A stretch of DNA of 64,000 nucleotides, taken from the NCBI RefSeq assembly GCF_020782245.1, contig NZ_JAJGNP010000002.1, forward strand, positions 248,001 to 312,000, in the 5' to 3' direction. Positions 44,594-52,656 of this stretch are shown here, piece by piece. The position numbers were made by a program, and so were the translations under genes. The number at the start of each line of letters is the position of its first letter. Position 1 is the stretch's first letter. The stretch is from Sphingobium soli (lineage in GTDB: Bacteria; Pseudomonadota; Alphaproteobacteria; Sphingomonadales; Sphingomonadaceae). The notes below the pieces were generated by a model, which did not search any database, was not told where the DNA came from, and worked only from the letters and a program-made list of their open reading frames with translations.

Positions 44594-44998
44594 TCAGTCC
44601 ATTTGTATCTTACCGCGCCCTTGCTTGACGGAACTACGCGCTTTCTTTGCGTCGACGCGGCGGGCCTTGGCGGCCTTGCCGGGTTTGGTGGCGATGCGGC
44701 GGGCGTCGCGTTGATGGGCTTTGGCGATCAGGTCGGCGAGCCGGTCGCGGGCGTCCTGCCGGTTGGCTTCCTGGGTGCGGAAGCGGTTGGCCTGGATCAG
44801 GATTTCGTTGGCAGCGGTGAGGCGCGATCCAGCCAGTTCCTTGATTTTGCGATAGGCATGGGGGGGAAGGCCAAGGCGGAAGAGGTTGACGCGCAGTTGC
44901 ACCGCCGTCGCGACCTTGTTCACATTCTGGCCGCCCGGTCCCCCGCCGGTGACGAAGCGCTCCTCCAGCGCCTCTTCGGGCACGTCAAAGTCCGGCAT
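44594..44998 (-). CDS. arfB: Alternative ribosome-rescue hydrolase ArfB (YaeJ)
   Basis: 134 residues. The catalytic GGQ loop is in FVTGGGPGGQNVNKVATAVQ, and the C-terminal basic tail KKARSSVKQGRGKIQ enters the mRNA channel. It releases peptides from stalled ribosomes without a stop codon. ATG 44998 overlaps the stop of the pseudouridine synthase by 14 bases, so they are translated together. Confidence 0.93.
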   Translation of the reverse strand: MPDFDVPEEALEERFVTGGGPGGQNVNKVATAVQLRVNLFRLGLPPHAYRKIKELAGSRLTAANEILIQANRFRTQEANRQDARDRLADLIAKAHQRDARRIATKPGKAAKARRVDAKKARSSVKQGRGKIQMD

Positions 44999-45662
44999 CG
45001 TCCAGATGTTCCGGGCCAAAGCCAGCGGCGGCAAAGGTTTGCGGCAGTGGCGCGGTCGCCTCGGCAGCAGGCTTGTCGCCGCGCGGGACGCTGAGGAATC
45101 GGCTGTGGAGCAGCATAGGCCCTTCGCCATTGCCATAGACCGGATCGCCCATGATGCCAAAGCCAAGCCCGTGCTGGGCATGAACGCGGATTTGGTGGGT
45201 GCGGCCGGTTTCCGGGGTGAAGGCAACCAGCGCGCGTCCGTCGCGCTCGGCAAGCTTGCGCCAATGGGTGACGGCGGCCTTGCCCGCCTTGGCCGCGATC
45301 ATGCGCCAGCCCTGCGTCGGCGTGCTGACCTTCTTCAGCGAAAGGGCGATCGTCCCTTCGGTCTCCGCCGGGACGCCATCGAGCACGGCGATATAGCGTT
45401 TCGTCACGGTGCCTGCTTCGAACGCGGCGGCGAAGCGCTTGTGCGCCTTGGGATTGCGGGCGAGCAGCAGGCAGCCGCTGGTATCCCGGTCCAGCCGGTG
45501 GACGGCCAGCGGCCAGCGCTGGAAACCGAAGGTCAGGGACGCCAGATGATTTTCCAGACTCATCGACCCGTCGCGCGGCGCATCGACCGGCAGGCCGGCG
45601 GGCTTGTCGAGGATCAGCGCCTCGCCATCAAGGAACAGGACATGGTCGGTCAACAGGGGCAA
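44985..45662 (-). CDS. RluA-family RNA pseudouridine synthase
   Basis: 225 residues. Catalytic motif HRLDRDTSGCLLLARN contains the active-site Asp, followed by TVTKRYIAVLDG and RTHQIRVHAQHGLGFGI. A single catalytic domain without S4 domain, as in the small RluA/RsuA-like branch. The rRNA or tRNA position cannot be assigned. Coupled with arfB: RNA modification and ribosome rescue together. Confidence 0.9.
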   Translation of the reverse strand: MPLLTDHVLFLDGEALILDKPAGLPVDAPRDGSMSLENHLASLTFGFQRWPLAVHRLDRDTSGCLLLARNPKAHKRFAAAFEAGTVTKRYIAVLDGVPAETEGTIALSLKKVSTPTQGWRMIAAKAGKAAVTHWRKLAERDGRALVAFTPETGRTHQIRVHAQHGLGFGIMGDPVYGNGEGPMLLHSRFLSVPRGDKPAAEATAPLPQTFAAAGFGPEHLDDAGL

Positions 45663-45730
45663 GGGGTATCATCCTAACGGGAACAGGGGGCGATTGACGC
45701 GCGCGCGCCATCCTATAGGGCGGGGCGGCG

Positions 45731-46687
45731 ATGGAAAACAGGGGGCATGACGCGGCGACAGCGCAATTTCGGCTGGACTGGGTCGATGTGGCGCGCGGCA
45801 TCGGCATCATTGCGGTGGTGGCGGGGCATATATGGACGCGCGGCCCGGTGCGCGATGCGCTCTACAGCTTCCACATGCCGCTTTTCTTCCTGCTGTCGGG
45901 CCTGTTGTCGCGGCCACGCCCCATCGGTGCCTTCACCCGGCGGCAGATCGTCAGCCAGATGCGGCCCTATGCCGCCTTCCTGATAGTGCTGCTCTTCGCC
46001 GACCAGATCATTGAGCCGATGAAGGGCAATGTGCCCATCTATCGCGACTGGCCGCGGGATATGGGTCCCATATTGCTGGGCGGAACATGGCTGGGCGGGC
46101 CGTTCATCATCTTCTGGTTCGTGCCCTGCCTGATGACGGCGCGGATCGCATTCAACGTCGCCTTCAACCGCTGGCCCGATCCGCTCGACCGACGATGGGG
46201 GTTGTTGCTCGTGCCGCTGGCGCTGCTGGCCTATGGGCTGGGCTGGCTGTTCGATGTGTCTCCGTTGGGCCTGCTGACCGTGCCAATGGCCATATTGTTG
46301 CTCTGGGCCGGCGCGGCATGGCCGCATGTCCGCTGGCGCAATGGCCTGATCCTGCCCCTGGGGCTGCTGGCGACGGCGGGGCTGTCGGGCCTGTTCCCGA
46401 CGCTCAACATGAAGGTCGCCGATTATGGTTGGCCGCTGCTGTCGATCGGCGCGGCGGTGGCGACATCCCTGCTGCTGTTCCGCCTGTCGGCGCGGATCGC
46501 GCGCCTTGCCTGGCCGCTGAGGCAGTTCGGCCGCGCCTCGCTGGTGATCATGTATCTGCATGGCGCGCTGATCCATTATTGCGGTCCTTCCCTGTCCAAG
46601 GCCTGGCTTTTCCTTCTCGCTCTCGTCCTGCCCCTTCTTGCCTGGCACCTGGTGCGGCTGACGCCGCTGCGGCGCGTTTTCCTCTAG
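45731..46687 (+). CDS. Acyltransferase 3-family membrane protein
   Basis: 318 residues with about ten hydrophobic helices. The N-terminus RLDWVDVARGIGIIAVVAGH carries the conserved His of the acyltransferase 3 family, and SFHMPLFFLLSGLL follows, as expected. Such enzymes O-acylate sugars in exopolysaccharide, LPS or peptidoglycan. The C-terminus is basic. It converges with the ECF gene, with 4 bp between. Sugar target unknown. Confidence 0.85.
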   Translation: MENRGHDAATAQFRLDWVDVARGIGIIAVVAGHIWTRGPVRDALYSFHMPLFFLLSGLLSRPRPIGAFTRRQIVSQMRPYAAFLIVLLFADQIIEPMKGNVPIYRDWPRDMGPILLGGTWLGGPFIIFWFVPCLMTARIAFNVAFNRWPDPLDRRWGLLLVPLALLAYGLGWLFDVSPLGLLTVPMAILLLWAGAAWPHVRWRNGLILPLGLLATAGLSGLFPTLNMKVADYGWPLLSIGAAVATSLLLFRLSARIARLAWPLRQFGRASLVIMYLHGALIHYCGPSLSKAWLFLLALVLPLLAWHLVRLTPLRRVFL

Positions 46688-46691
46688 CGCT

Positions 46692-47555
46692 TCAGTGAAG
46701 ATGGCGCAGCTTGTCGGGGTTGCGCATGACATAGATGGTGCTGATCCGCCCATCCTCGATCGCGAGCGCGGTGGTCTGGATTTCGCCATCGGCCTCTCGC
46801 GTGACGAAGCCGGGCAGGCCGTTGATCCGGCAGGTGCGCAAAAGCGTCGACCCATATTTGCCGAACAGCACGCCCAGCGCCTTGTGCACCTGCATGACCT
46901 GCGCGAAGCCCAGCGCGGGGCGGATGGTCGCCGGGCGCTTGCCGCCGCCGTCGCTGTGCAGGCTGACGTCCTGCGCCAGCATTGCGCCGAGCGCTCCCAT
47001 GTCGCCGCTGCGCGAAGCAGTAAAGAAGGCGTTGGCGATCTCCAGCCCGCGCGCCGCGTCCATGCGATAGCGGGGGCGGGCGGCGCGGACATGGCCTCGC
47101 GCCCGCGCGGCGAGTTGCCGGCAGGCGGCGGTATCCCGGCCAATCGTGGCGGCTACCTCCTCAAAGCCCAGGCCGAAAACGTCGTGCAGCAGGAAGGCGG
47201 CGCGCTCCAGTGGAGACAGTCGCTCGAGCGCCAGCATCAGCGGCAGGGTGATGTCATCGCGGTCCTCATCCCCGTCCTCCACCAGCGGTTCGGGGAGCCA
47301 GGGGCCGACATATGTTTCGCGCCGCACCCGCGCGGATTTGAGGTGATCGAGGCACAGGCGGGTGACGATGCGGCGGAGGAAGGCTTCGGGTTCGCGCACC
47401 GCGTCATGGTCCGCGCCCATCCAGCGCAGGAAGGCGTCCTGCACCACATCCTCGGCGTCCGCCACGGAACCGAGCATGCGATAGGCGATGCGGGTGAGGC
47501 GGGGACGCAGCGGGGCGAAGCGCGCCGCAGCGTCCGTCTGCGTCCCCTGCGCCAT
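46692..47555 (-). CDS. sigJ: ECF41-group sigma factor (SigJ-like) with SnoaL-like C-terminus
   Basis: 287 residues. Sigma2 (ARFAPLRPRLTRIAYRMLG, then AEDVVQDAFLRW) and sigma4 (LSPLERAAFLLHDVFGLGFE) are followed by about 120 residues of SnoaL-like domain. ECF41 signatures are present: the linker motif WLPEPL and the C-terminal NPDKL (here RNPDKLRHLH). In ECF41 sigmas that C-terminal domain acts as a built-in regulator in place of an anti-sigma factor. The gene pairs with a carboxymuconolactone decarboxylase-type (AhpD-like) partner, the known COE neighbourhood; the two share one base. A promoter with the ECF41 consensus is upstream of the pair. Confidence 0.93.
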   Translation of the reverse strand: MAQGTQTDAAARFAPLRPRLTRIAYRMLGSVADAEDVVQDAFLRWMGADHDAVREPEAFLRRIVTRLCLDHLKSARVRRETYVGPWLPEPLVEDGDEDRDDITLPLMLALERLSPLERAAFLLHDVFGLGFEEVAATIGRDTAACRQLAARARGHVRAARPRYRMDAARGLEIANAFFTASRSGDMGALGAMLAQDVSLHSDGGGKRPATIRPALGFAQVMQVHKALGVLFGKYGSTLLRTCRINGLPGFVTREADGEIQTTALAIEDGRISTIYVMRNPDKLRHLH

Positions 47556-48037
47556 CAGGCCGCCGCCTTGACCTGCGCCGCGTCGCGTGCCTTGGTCGCG
47601 GGGGTTTCGATCCACATGCCAAAGCCGACCGCGAGCCGGTTCCAGCCGTTGATGACGTTGATCGCCAGCGTCAATTGCACCTGTTCCTCCTCGCTGAACT
47701 CCCATTTTAGCGCTTCATGGGCGGCCTGCACCTCGGGTGCTTCGGACAGGCGCGTCATCGCTTCCGTCCAGCCCAGCGCGGCGCGTTCCCGATCGGTATA
47801 GCAAGGGGCGTCGCGCCAGGCGGAGAGGAGAAAGAGCCGCTGTTCGCTTTCCCCCTGCGCGCGGGCGTCGGCGCTATGCATGTTGAGGCAGTTGGCGCAC
47901 TGGTTGATCTGCGACGCGCGGATCTTGACCAGTTCGACAAGCGCGGGTTCCAGTGCTTCGGCAACGGCGGTGCTGGCGGCGTACCAGGCCTTCATTTGCT
48001 GGGGCGCGGCGGTGAAGGGATCGAGCTTGGCAGTCAT
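47555..48037 (-). CDS. AhpD/carboxymuconolactone decarboxylase-like protein
   Basis: 160 residues. AhpD-like core with CANCLNMHSADARA; the CxxC pair (two Cys three apart) and the following His are the peroxidase-type site. The all-helical AhpD fold is expected. Start ATG 48037 has AAGGA eight bases upstream. In ECF41 loci this gene is the conserved target (the C in COE). It is probably the first gene of a two-gene transcript with the sigma factor (stop overlaps its start, TGATG). Confidence 0.92.
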   Translation of the reverse strand: MTAKLDPFTAAPQQMKAWYAASTAVAEALEPALVELVKIRASQINQCANCLNMHSADARAQGESEQRLFLLSAWRDAPCYTDRERAALGWTEAMTRLSEAPEVQAAHEALKWEFSEEEQVQLTLAINVINGWNRLAVGFGMWIETPATKARDAAQVKAAA

Positions 48038-48071
48038 GATGCAGTCCTTTCGCTTGGGGTGTGCAATCATG

Positions 48072-48098
48072 ACGAGACGGCGGCGAGGGATGTGACAT
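48072..48098 (-). promoter_or_regulatory. Candidate ECF41-type promoter (TGTCACA-N16-CGTC)
   Basis: On the minus strand TGTCACA (48098 to 48092) is followed after exactly 16 nt by CGTC (48075 to 48072). This is the target consensus reported for ECF41 sigma factors. It ends 34 nt before the AhpD-like start codon, so an autoregulated operon fits. A second CGTC at 48077-48080 (11-nt spacing) does not fit as well. Confidence 0.8.
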
Positions 48099-48175
48099 GC
48101 CGCTGTGTTTTTTGCACCCGATGGGCCATGTGGACAGCAAGGCGAAGTTCACACGGTTTCGCCTGTTTTGGGCCG

Positions 48176-48241
48176 GAAGCGACCACGAAGCGACACCGAA
48201 GCGACCGCGAAGCGACCACAAGGCGACACCTGAGCGACGGG
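48176..48241. repeat. Six-unit 11-bp direct tandem repeat
   Basis: Units GAAGCGACCAC, GAAGCGACACC, GAAGCGACCGC, GAAGCGACCAC, AAGGCGACACC, TGAGCGACGGG in tandem, each 11 bp. Eleven bp is one DNA helical turn and not a codon multiple, so an array of sites on one face of DNA is more natural than coding. Located 78 bp upstream of the -35 element of the ECF41 promoter. The rest of the 437-bp gap (48038-48474) holds no gene that I can support. Confidence 0.75.
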
Positions 48242-48378
48242 GGGCTTTGCCCGCCCCGGGCCGCGCAGGCAGGCATGTGCGGGTGGTGAAGCGCGGCGTC
48301 ATCAACCAGTGTAGATCAGACGAAATCCTATTTTGGAAGAGATATGTGAGCGGGCAAAGCTGGCCCGCTTTGCGCACC

Positions 48379-48414
48379 AAAAAGGGGCTGGCGCATGTCC
48401 GGTGCGCCAGCCCC
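48379..48414 (-). terminator. Terminator of wrbA (minus strand)
   Basis: GGGGCTGGCGCA (48384-48395) pairs with TGCGCCAGCCCC (48403-48414), 12 bp with a 7-nt loop. Five As at 48379-48383 give five Us on the minus strand after the stem. A second smaller hairpin AGCGGGC/GCCCGCT lies at 48349-48369. Confidence 0.8.
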
Positions 48415-48474
48415 TGTGGTTTTTCCTTCGCGAGATCCGAAGGCCATGCGGTCGCGACAAACGTTGCCGCGCGG

Positions 48475-49080
48475 TCAGCCGTGCAGTTTGATCGCGGTTT
48501 CGGCTATCCGGCGGCCCTGATAGCGCGCCCCATCCAGTTCTTCTTCGCTGGGCTGGCGGCTGCCGTCGCTGTCGGCCAGAGTGGTCGCGCCATAGGGCGA
48601 TCCGCCGCGCACCTTGTCCACGCCCATCTGGCCCTGGAAACCATAGTCGAGGCCGACGATGGTCATGCCGAAATGCATGAGGTTGGTGATGATCGAGAAG
48701 AGTGTGACTTCCTGTCCGCCATGCTGGCTGGCCGTCGAAGTGAACGCGCCGCCGACTTTGCCATTGAGCGCGCCGCGCGCCCACAGGCCGCCGGCCTGGT
48801 CGAGGAAGGCCGCCATCTGGCTCGACATGCGGCCAAAGCGCGTGCCGGTGCCCACGATGATTGCGTCATAGTCAGCCAGTTCGTTGACCGTGGCGACCGG
48901 CGCGTCCTGATCCAGTTTGAAATGGGCGTTCTTCGCGACGTCGAGCGGCGCGGTTTCGGGCACGCGCTTGATATCGACCTGCGCGCCGGCGGATGCTGCG
49001 CCTTCGGCCACGGCCTTCGCCATGGTTTCGATATGGCCGTAGGATGAATAATAAAGGACCAGAACCTTTGCCATCGTCAT
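48475..49080 (-). CDS. wrbA: NAD(P)H:quinone oxidoreductase WrbA
   Basis: 201 residues, flavodoxin-like tetrameric quinone reductase. FMN-binding site: [17 protein letters not shown] near the N-terminus; active-site loops [18 protein letters not shown] and [14 protein letters not shown]. The ending [20 protein letters not shown] is WrbA type. AAGGAG precedes ATG 49080; ATG 49074 is close too. It protects against oxidative stress by two-electron quinone reduction. Located in the AhpD-WrbA-pirin group. Confidence 0.95.
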   Translation of the reverse strand: MTMAKVLVLYYSSYGHIETMAKAVAEGAASAGAQVDIKRVPETAPLDVAKNAHFKLDQDAPVATVNELADYDAIIVGTGTRFGRMSSQMAAFLDQAGGLWARGALNGKVGGAFTSTASQHGGQEVTLFSIITNLMHFGMTIVGLDYGFQGQMGVDKVRGGSPYGATTLADSDGSRQPSEEELDGARYQGRRIAETAIKLHG

Positions 49081-49195
49081 GTCTCCTTAGCTGAAATGGT
49101 TTGCGTGAAGGGTGGCCGCCTGCGCGGGAGGGAGGAAGGCGCAGGCGGCCCGGCCCGTTCATGAGGGGGAGGGGAAAGAACGGGCCAAAGGGTTT

Positions 49196-49915
49196 CTAGA
49201 TGCTGTCGACCAGCACGATTTCGGCATCTTCCAGTGCGGTGATGGTGATCGGACCGCCACTGGTGATTGCCGCGCCGTCGCGCGCCTCGAAAGGTTCGCC
49301 ATCTATTTCGATCCGCCCGGTGGCGGGCACGAGATAGAGGTGACGACCGGGCGCGCTGTCATAGGTGATGCTGGTCCCCGCCTTGATCGTGCCGCCCAGC
49401 AGGCGGGCGTCGGCGCGGATGCGCAATGCTTCTGTGTCAGCATCATCGCCGCTCGCCAGCACGACCAGCTTGCCGGCGCGATCGCCCTTGGGGAAGGGCT
49501 TGGCGCCCCAGCTGGGCTGGCCGCCGCGGCTGCGCGGCATGATCCAGATCTGGAACAGGGTAGTGGTTTCATCCTCCAGATTATATTCGGCGTGACGGAT
49601 GCCGGTGCCGGCCGACATCACCTGAACATCGCCGGCCGCCGTGCGGCCCTTGTTGCCCAGGCTGTCCTGGTGCGTGATCGCGCCGGTGCGGACATAGGTG
49701 ATGATTTCCATGTCGTTGTGCGGATGAGGCGGAAAGCCGGAGCGCGGTCCGATCTCGTCATCATTCCAGACGCGGATCGCACCCCAGTGCATCCGTTCGT
49801 CGTCATAATAATCGGCGAAGGAAAAATGATGGCGCGCGTTGAGCCAGCCATGGTCGGCATGGCCCAGCGACGCGAAGGGGCGGCGTTCGATACGGCTCGC
49901 AGTGGTCGTGGTCAT
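49196..49915 (-). CDS. Pirin family protein (quercetinase-like)
   Basis: 239 residues, bicupin. Metal-binding motif PPHPHNDMEIITYVRTG with HxH, and the later His/Glu positions HQDS and GIRHAEYN. E. coli YhhW of this family has quercetin dioxygenase activity. Adjacent to wrbA on the same strand and divergent from a LysR gene, a common arrangement in proteobacteria. Redox role inferred; substrate unproven. Confidence 0.9.
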   Translation of the reverse strand: MTTTTASRIERRPFASLGHADHGWLNARHHFSFADYYDDERMHWGAIRVWNDDEIGPRSGFPPHPHNDMEIITYVRTGAITHQDSLGNKGRTAAGDVQVMSAGTGIRHAEYNLEDETTTLFQIWIMPRSRGGQPSWGAKPFPKGDRAGKLVVLASGDDADTEALRIRADARLLGGTIKAGTSITYDSAPGRHLYLVPATGRIEIDGEPFEARDGAAITSGGPITITALEDAEIVLVDSI

Positions 49916-50004
49916 GGCAGATGCCTTTCATTTCAAAAGCCGGGGCTTCCGGCTTGCTTTCCGCCAATATAGCCATCAGGATCGTTTCCTGAACGAACAG
50001 CTTT

Positions 50005-50019
50005 GAAACGGATTGTTTC
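50005..50019. promoter_or_regulatory. Candidate LysR operator in the pirin/LysR divergent region
   Basis: GAAAC-GGATT-GTTTC (50005-50019) is a perfect 5-bp dyad with 5-bp spacer. It ends 2 bases before the LysR start codon, and a related GTTTCCTGAAC lies at 49984-49994. Consistent with autoregulation, not proven. Confidence 0.45.
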
Positions 50020-50021
50020 CA

Positions 50022-50915
50022 ATGCGCCTTCCCGATTTTGAAGCCTGGGCGATGTTCGCCGCCGTGGTCGAGCATCGCAGCTTCACCGACGCGGCCAAGG
50101 CGCTGAGCGTGTCCAAGGCGACGGTGTCCAAGGCTGTGACGCGGCTGGAGGAGCATCTCGACACCAGCCTGTTCAACCGCACCAGCCGCCGCCTGGCGTT
50201 GACCGAAAGCGGCAAGCGGCTGGCCGATCATGCCCAGCGCATCCTGGCGGAGGGGCGGGCGGCCGAAGAGGCGGCGCGGGACGAGACGGCGGAATTGTCG
50301 GGCGTTGTGCGGCTGGGCGCGCCGATGACGTTCGGCCTGCTGCGCATCGCGCCTTTGGTGGCGCAGTTCACGAAAATGCATCCCCTGGTCGATATAGACC
50401 TACATCTGTCGGACGCGAAGATCGACATCGTGGAAATGGGGTTGGATGCGACGATCCGCATTGCCGACATGCCCGACAGTTCGTTGCGGGCGCGGCGGCT
50501 GGCGGACGTCAACCTGCATGTGATCGCGTCGCCCGCCTATCTTGATGCGCGGGGGCGACCGGCGCATCCAAGCGACCTGGGCGTGCATGATTGCATCTGC
50601 TATTCCAATGTGACGCCGTCTGACGTCTGGCGATTTTCGGGGCCGGGCCAGCAGGTCGTCGCCGTGCAGGTGCGCGGGCGGCTGACGATCAACAGCGGGG
50701 AGGCGATGTTGCCGGCGCTGCGCGACGGGATCGGCATTGCGCGGTTGCCCGACTTCATCGTGGGCGAGGCGCTGGCGAAGGGCGAATTGGAGGAGATATT
50801 AATCGACTGGCGTTCGCCGCCGGTCGGGCTGCATCTGGTGACGCCGCCTTCAAGGCTTCGTCCGGCCAGGGTGGATGCGCTCATCGACTTCATTGCCAGC
50901 CACCATGGCTGTTAA
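50022..50915 (+). CDS. LysR-family transcriptional regulator
   Basis: 297 residues. The winged HTH is MFAAVVEHRSFTDAAKALSV-SKATVSKAVTRLEEHLD, typical for LysR. The effector-binding domain starts near residue 95 (GVVRLGAPMTFGLLRIAPLV). The start is ATG 50022; an in-frame TTG at 50013 is disregarded. Divergent from the pirin-wrbA pair and likely their regulator, responding to quinone-like or oxidant ligands by inference. Confidence 0.92.
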   Translation: MRLPDFEAWAMFAAVVEHRSFTDAAKALSVSKATVSKAVTRLEEHLDTSLFNRTSRRLALTESGKRLADHAQRILAEGRAAEEAARDETAELSGVVRLGAPMTFGLLRIAPLVAQFTKMHPLVDIDLHLSDAKIDIVEMGLDATIRIADMPDSSLRARRLADVNLHVIASPAYLDARGRPAHPSDLGVHDCICYSNVTPSDVWRFSGPGQQVVAVQVRGRLTINSGEAMLPALRDGIGIARLPDFIVGEALAKGELEEILIDWRSPPVGLHLVTPPSRLRPARVDALIDFIASHHGC

Positions 50916-51001
50916 GGATCACCGTCAACCTTCGTAAATTTTTTCTGCTGCAAATGGCATCTCTTAGCCTCGCGGCGGCCCGATGCTGTCGTTTCGCATG
51001 T

Positions 51002-51103
51002 GAATCTACCTTGACTTTGCGTGGGTGGAGCGGCGCTCAACCCTTTGTAAATAGATTCGTTTCCATGCGACTCGCCGGATTCCGCCGGTTAGTCAAAAAT
51101 TAA
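51002..51103 (+). promoter_or_regulatory. ctrA upstream region: four GANTC sites and a CtrA-box-like motif
   Basis: GAATC 51002-51006, GATTC 51054-51058, GACTC 51069-51073 and GATTC 51078-51082 are four CcrM methylation sites in 81 bp. A CtrA-type box TTAG-N7-TTAA is at 51089-51103, followed by an AT-rich tract. Position before ctrA matches Caulobacter ctrA promoters, where methylation silences P1 until replication passes. The gap of 279 bp (50916-51194) holds no gene. Confidence 0.7.
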
Positions 51104-51194
51104 CCTTTGTCCTTCAGAAGTTTTTTGGTTAATGATTTAAAGCGGAAGCCGTTCTGGTGGGGTGAACGGGACTGCGACGCAAAGGGGCATTCAT

Positions 51195-51902
51195 ATGCGC
51201 GTGCTGCTGATTGAGGACGAACCGACCACCGCCAAGGCGATCGAGCTGATGCTCACGACCGAAGGCTTCAACGTCTATACCACGGATCTGGGCGAAGAGG
51301 GTTTGGACCTCGGCAAGCTCTATGATTACGACATCATCTGCCTGGACCTGAACCTGCCGGACATGCATGGCTATGACGTGCTGAAGAAATTGCGCGCGGC
51401 CAAGGTGCAGACCCCGGTTCTGATCCTGTCGGGCATCAGCGAGATGGACAGCAAAGTGCGGTCGTTCGGCTTTGGCGCGGACGATTATGTGACCAAGCCC
51501 TTCCACCGCGAGGAACTGATCGCGCGTATTCATGCGGTCGTGCGCCGGTCCAAGGGGCACAGCCAGTCGGTCATCCGCACCGGCAAGCTGTCGGTTAATC
51601 TGGACGCCAAGACGGTGGAAGTGGACGGCAATCGCGTCCACCTGACCGGCAAGGAATATGCGATGCTGGAGCTGCTGTCGCTGCGCAAGGGCACGACGCT
51701 GACCAAGGAAATGTTCCTCAATCACCTCTATGGCGGGATGGACGAGCCGGAACTCAAGATCATCGACGTCTTCATCTGCAAGCTGCGCAAGAAGCTGGCG
51801 CTGGCCTGCGGCGGCGACAATTATATCGAGACCGTCTGGGGTCGCGGCTATGTGCTGCGCGATCCGGACGAGGTCGAGGAAACGCAGGCCAAGGTCGCCT
51901 GA
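51195..51902 (+). CDS. ctrA: Cell-cycle response regulator CtrA
   Basis: 235 residues, OmpR-type response regulator. Receiver domain [20 protein letters not shown] with phospho-acceptor Asp in [16 protein letters not shown] and the Lys in [11 protein letters not shown]-binding domain ends [20 protein letters not shown]. Together with [21 protein letters not shown] this identifies CtrA, the alphaproteobacterial master regulator. The C-terminus ends in Val-Ala, matching the nonpolar ClpXP degron of CtrA. The start is ATG 51195; the upstream in-frame ATG at 51162 precedes no receiver sequence. RcdA and TrcR are encoded in this window too. Confidence 0.96.
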   Translation: MRVLLIEDEPTTAKAIELMLTTEGFNVYTTDLGEEGLDLGKLYDYDIICLDLNLPDMHGYDVLKKLRAAKVQTPVLILSGISEMDSKVRSFGFGADDYVTKPFHREELIARIHAVVRRSKGHSQSVIRTGKLSVNLDAKTVEVDGNRVHLTGKEYAMLELLSLRKGTTLTKEMFLNHLYGGMDEPELKIIDVFICKLRKKLALACGGDNYIETVWGRGYVLRDPDEVEETQAKVA

Positions 51903-51927
51903 CGTTCAAACATTAAATACGGGTTGG

Positions 51928-51960
51928 AAAGGCCGGGCTCCAGCAGGAGGCCGGCCTTTT
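51928..51960 (+). terminator. Terminator after ctrA
   Basis: AAAGGCCGG (51928-51936) pairs with CCGGCCTTT (51951-51959). Inner CTCC-AGCA-GGAG continues the stem after one G-G mismatch. TTTT completes the site. Confidence 0.8.
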
Positions 51961-52045
51961 CCGTGTCTGGGGCGCGGGGGCCAGCAATCTTAACGGCTTG
52001 GTCACCTTATGCCGTGTAGCGCGGCGGTGAAGGAGTTTCCGTTTG

Positions 52046-52651
52046 ATGGGTCAGGCAACGCATAGTCCCGAAGCAGCATGGGATGCCATTTGCCGGTCCC
52101 AAGCGGTGATCGAGTTCGACCCGTCCGGCATCGTGCTATGGGCCAATGACCGATTCCTGGCGACCATGGGCTATGCGCTAGCGGAGATACAGGGCCAGCA
52201 TCATCGCATCTTCTGCGAGCCCGGCCATGGCGATACGCCGGCCTATGCCGCGTTCTGGCGCAAGCTGGGGCGGGGAGAATATGACGCGGGCGAATATCGG
52301 CGCGTGGGCAAGGGGGGCCGCCTCGTCTGGTTGCAGGCGACCTATAATCCGGTATTCCACGCTGACGGATCGATCGACCGCATCCTCAAGATCGCAACCG
52401 ACAATTCGGCGGCGCACCAGTTGCGGACGGAATTGCGCAATACCGTCGATGGCCTGTCCGATATCGTCAACAGCATCGGACTGATCGCGAACCAGACCAA
52501 CATGCTGGCGCTCAACGCCAGCATCGAGGCGGCGCGGGCGGGCGAGGCGGGCAAGGGCTTTGCCGTCGTTGCAGCTGAGGTCAAGAAACTGGCCGGCGAC
52601 ACGCGCAGCGCTACCGATCGGGCGCGGGCGATGGTTACGGCCGCGCGATAG
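52046..52651 (+). CDS. Soluble PAS-domain protein with shortened MCP signalling hairpin
   Basis: 201 residues, no membrane segment. A PAS domain (about residues 10-115; [39 protein letters not shown]) precedes the chemoreceptor signalling tip, [22 protein letters not shown] followed by [17 protein letters not shown] normal receptor has about 250 residues of helical hairpin; only about 75 residues remain here and the gene ends soon after the tip, so methylation helices are missing. AAGGAG lies upstream of ATG. The PAS likely binds haem or flavin for redox sensing. Whether it couples to CheA/CheW is open. No che genes are nearby. Confidence 0.75.
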   Translation: MGQATHSPEAAWDAICRSQAVIEFDPSGIVLWANDRFLATMGYALAEIQGQHHRIFCEPGHGDTPAYAAFWRKLGRGEYDAGEYRRVGKGGRLVWLQATYNPVFHADGSIDRILKIATDNSAAHQLRTELRNTVDGLSDIVNSIGLIANQTNMLALNASIEAARAGEAGKGFAVVAAEVKKLAGDTRSATDRARAMVTAAR

Positions 52652-52656
52652 AAGCG

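Noticed and set aside
48176-48241. CRISPR-like array
   Set aside because: Direct repeats are only 11 bp with no spacers; no cas genes in the window.
48097-49047. Plus-strand frame spanning the tandem repeat and wrbA
   Set aside because: It runs antisense through wrbA, and the 11-bp repeat breaks any codon periodicity; no protein features.
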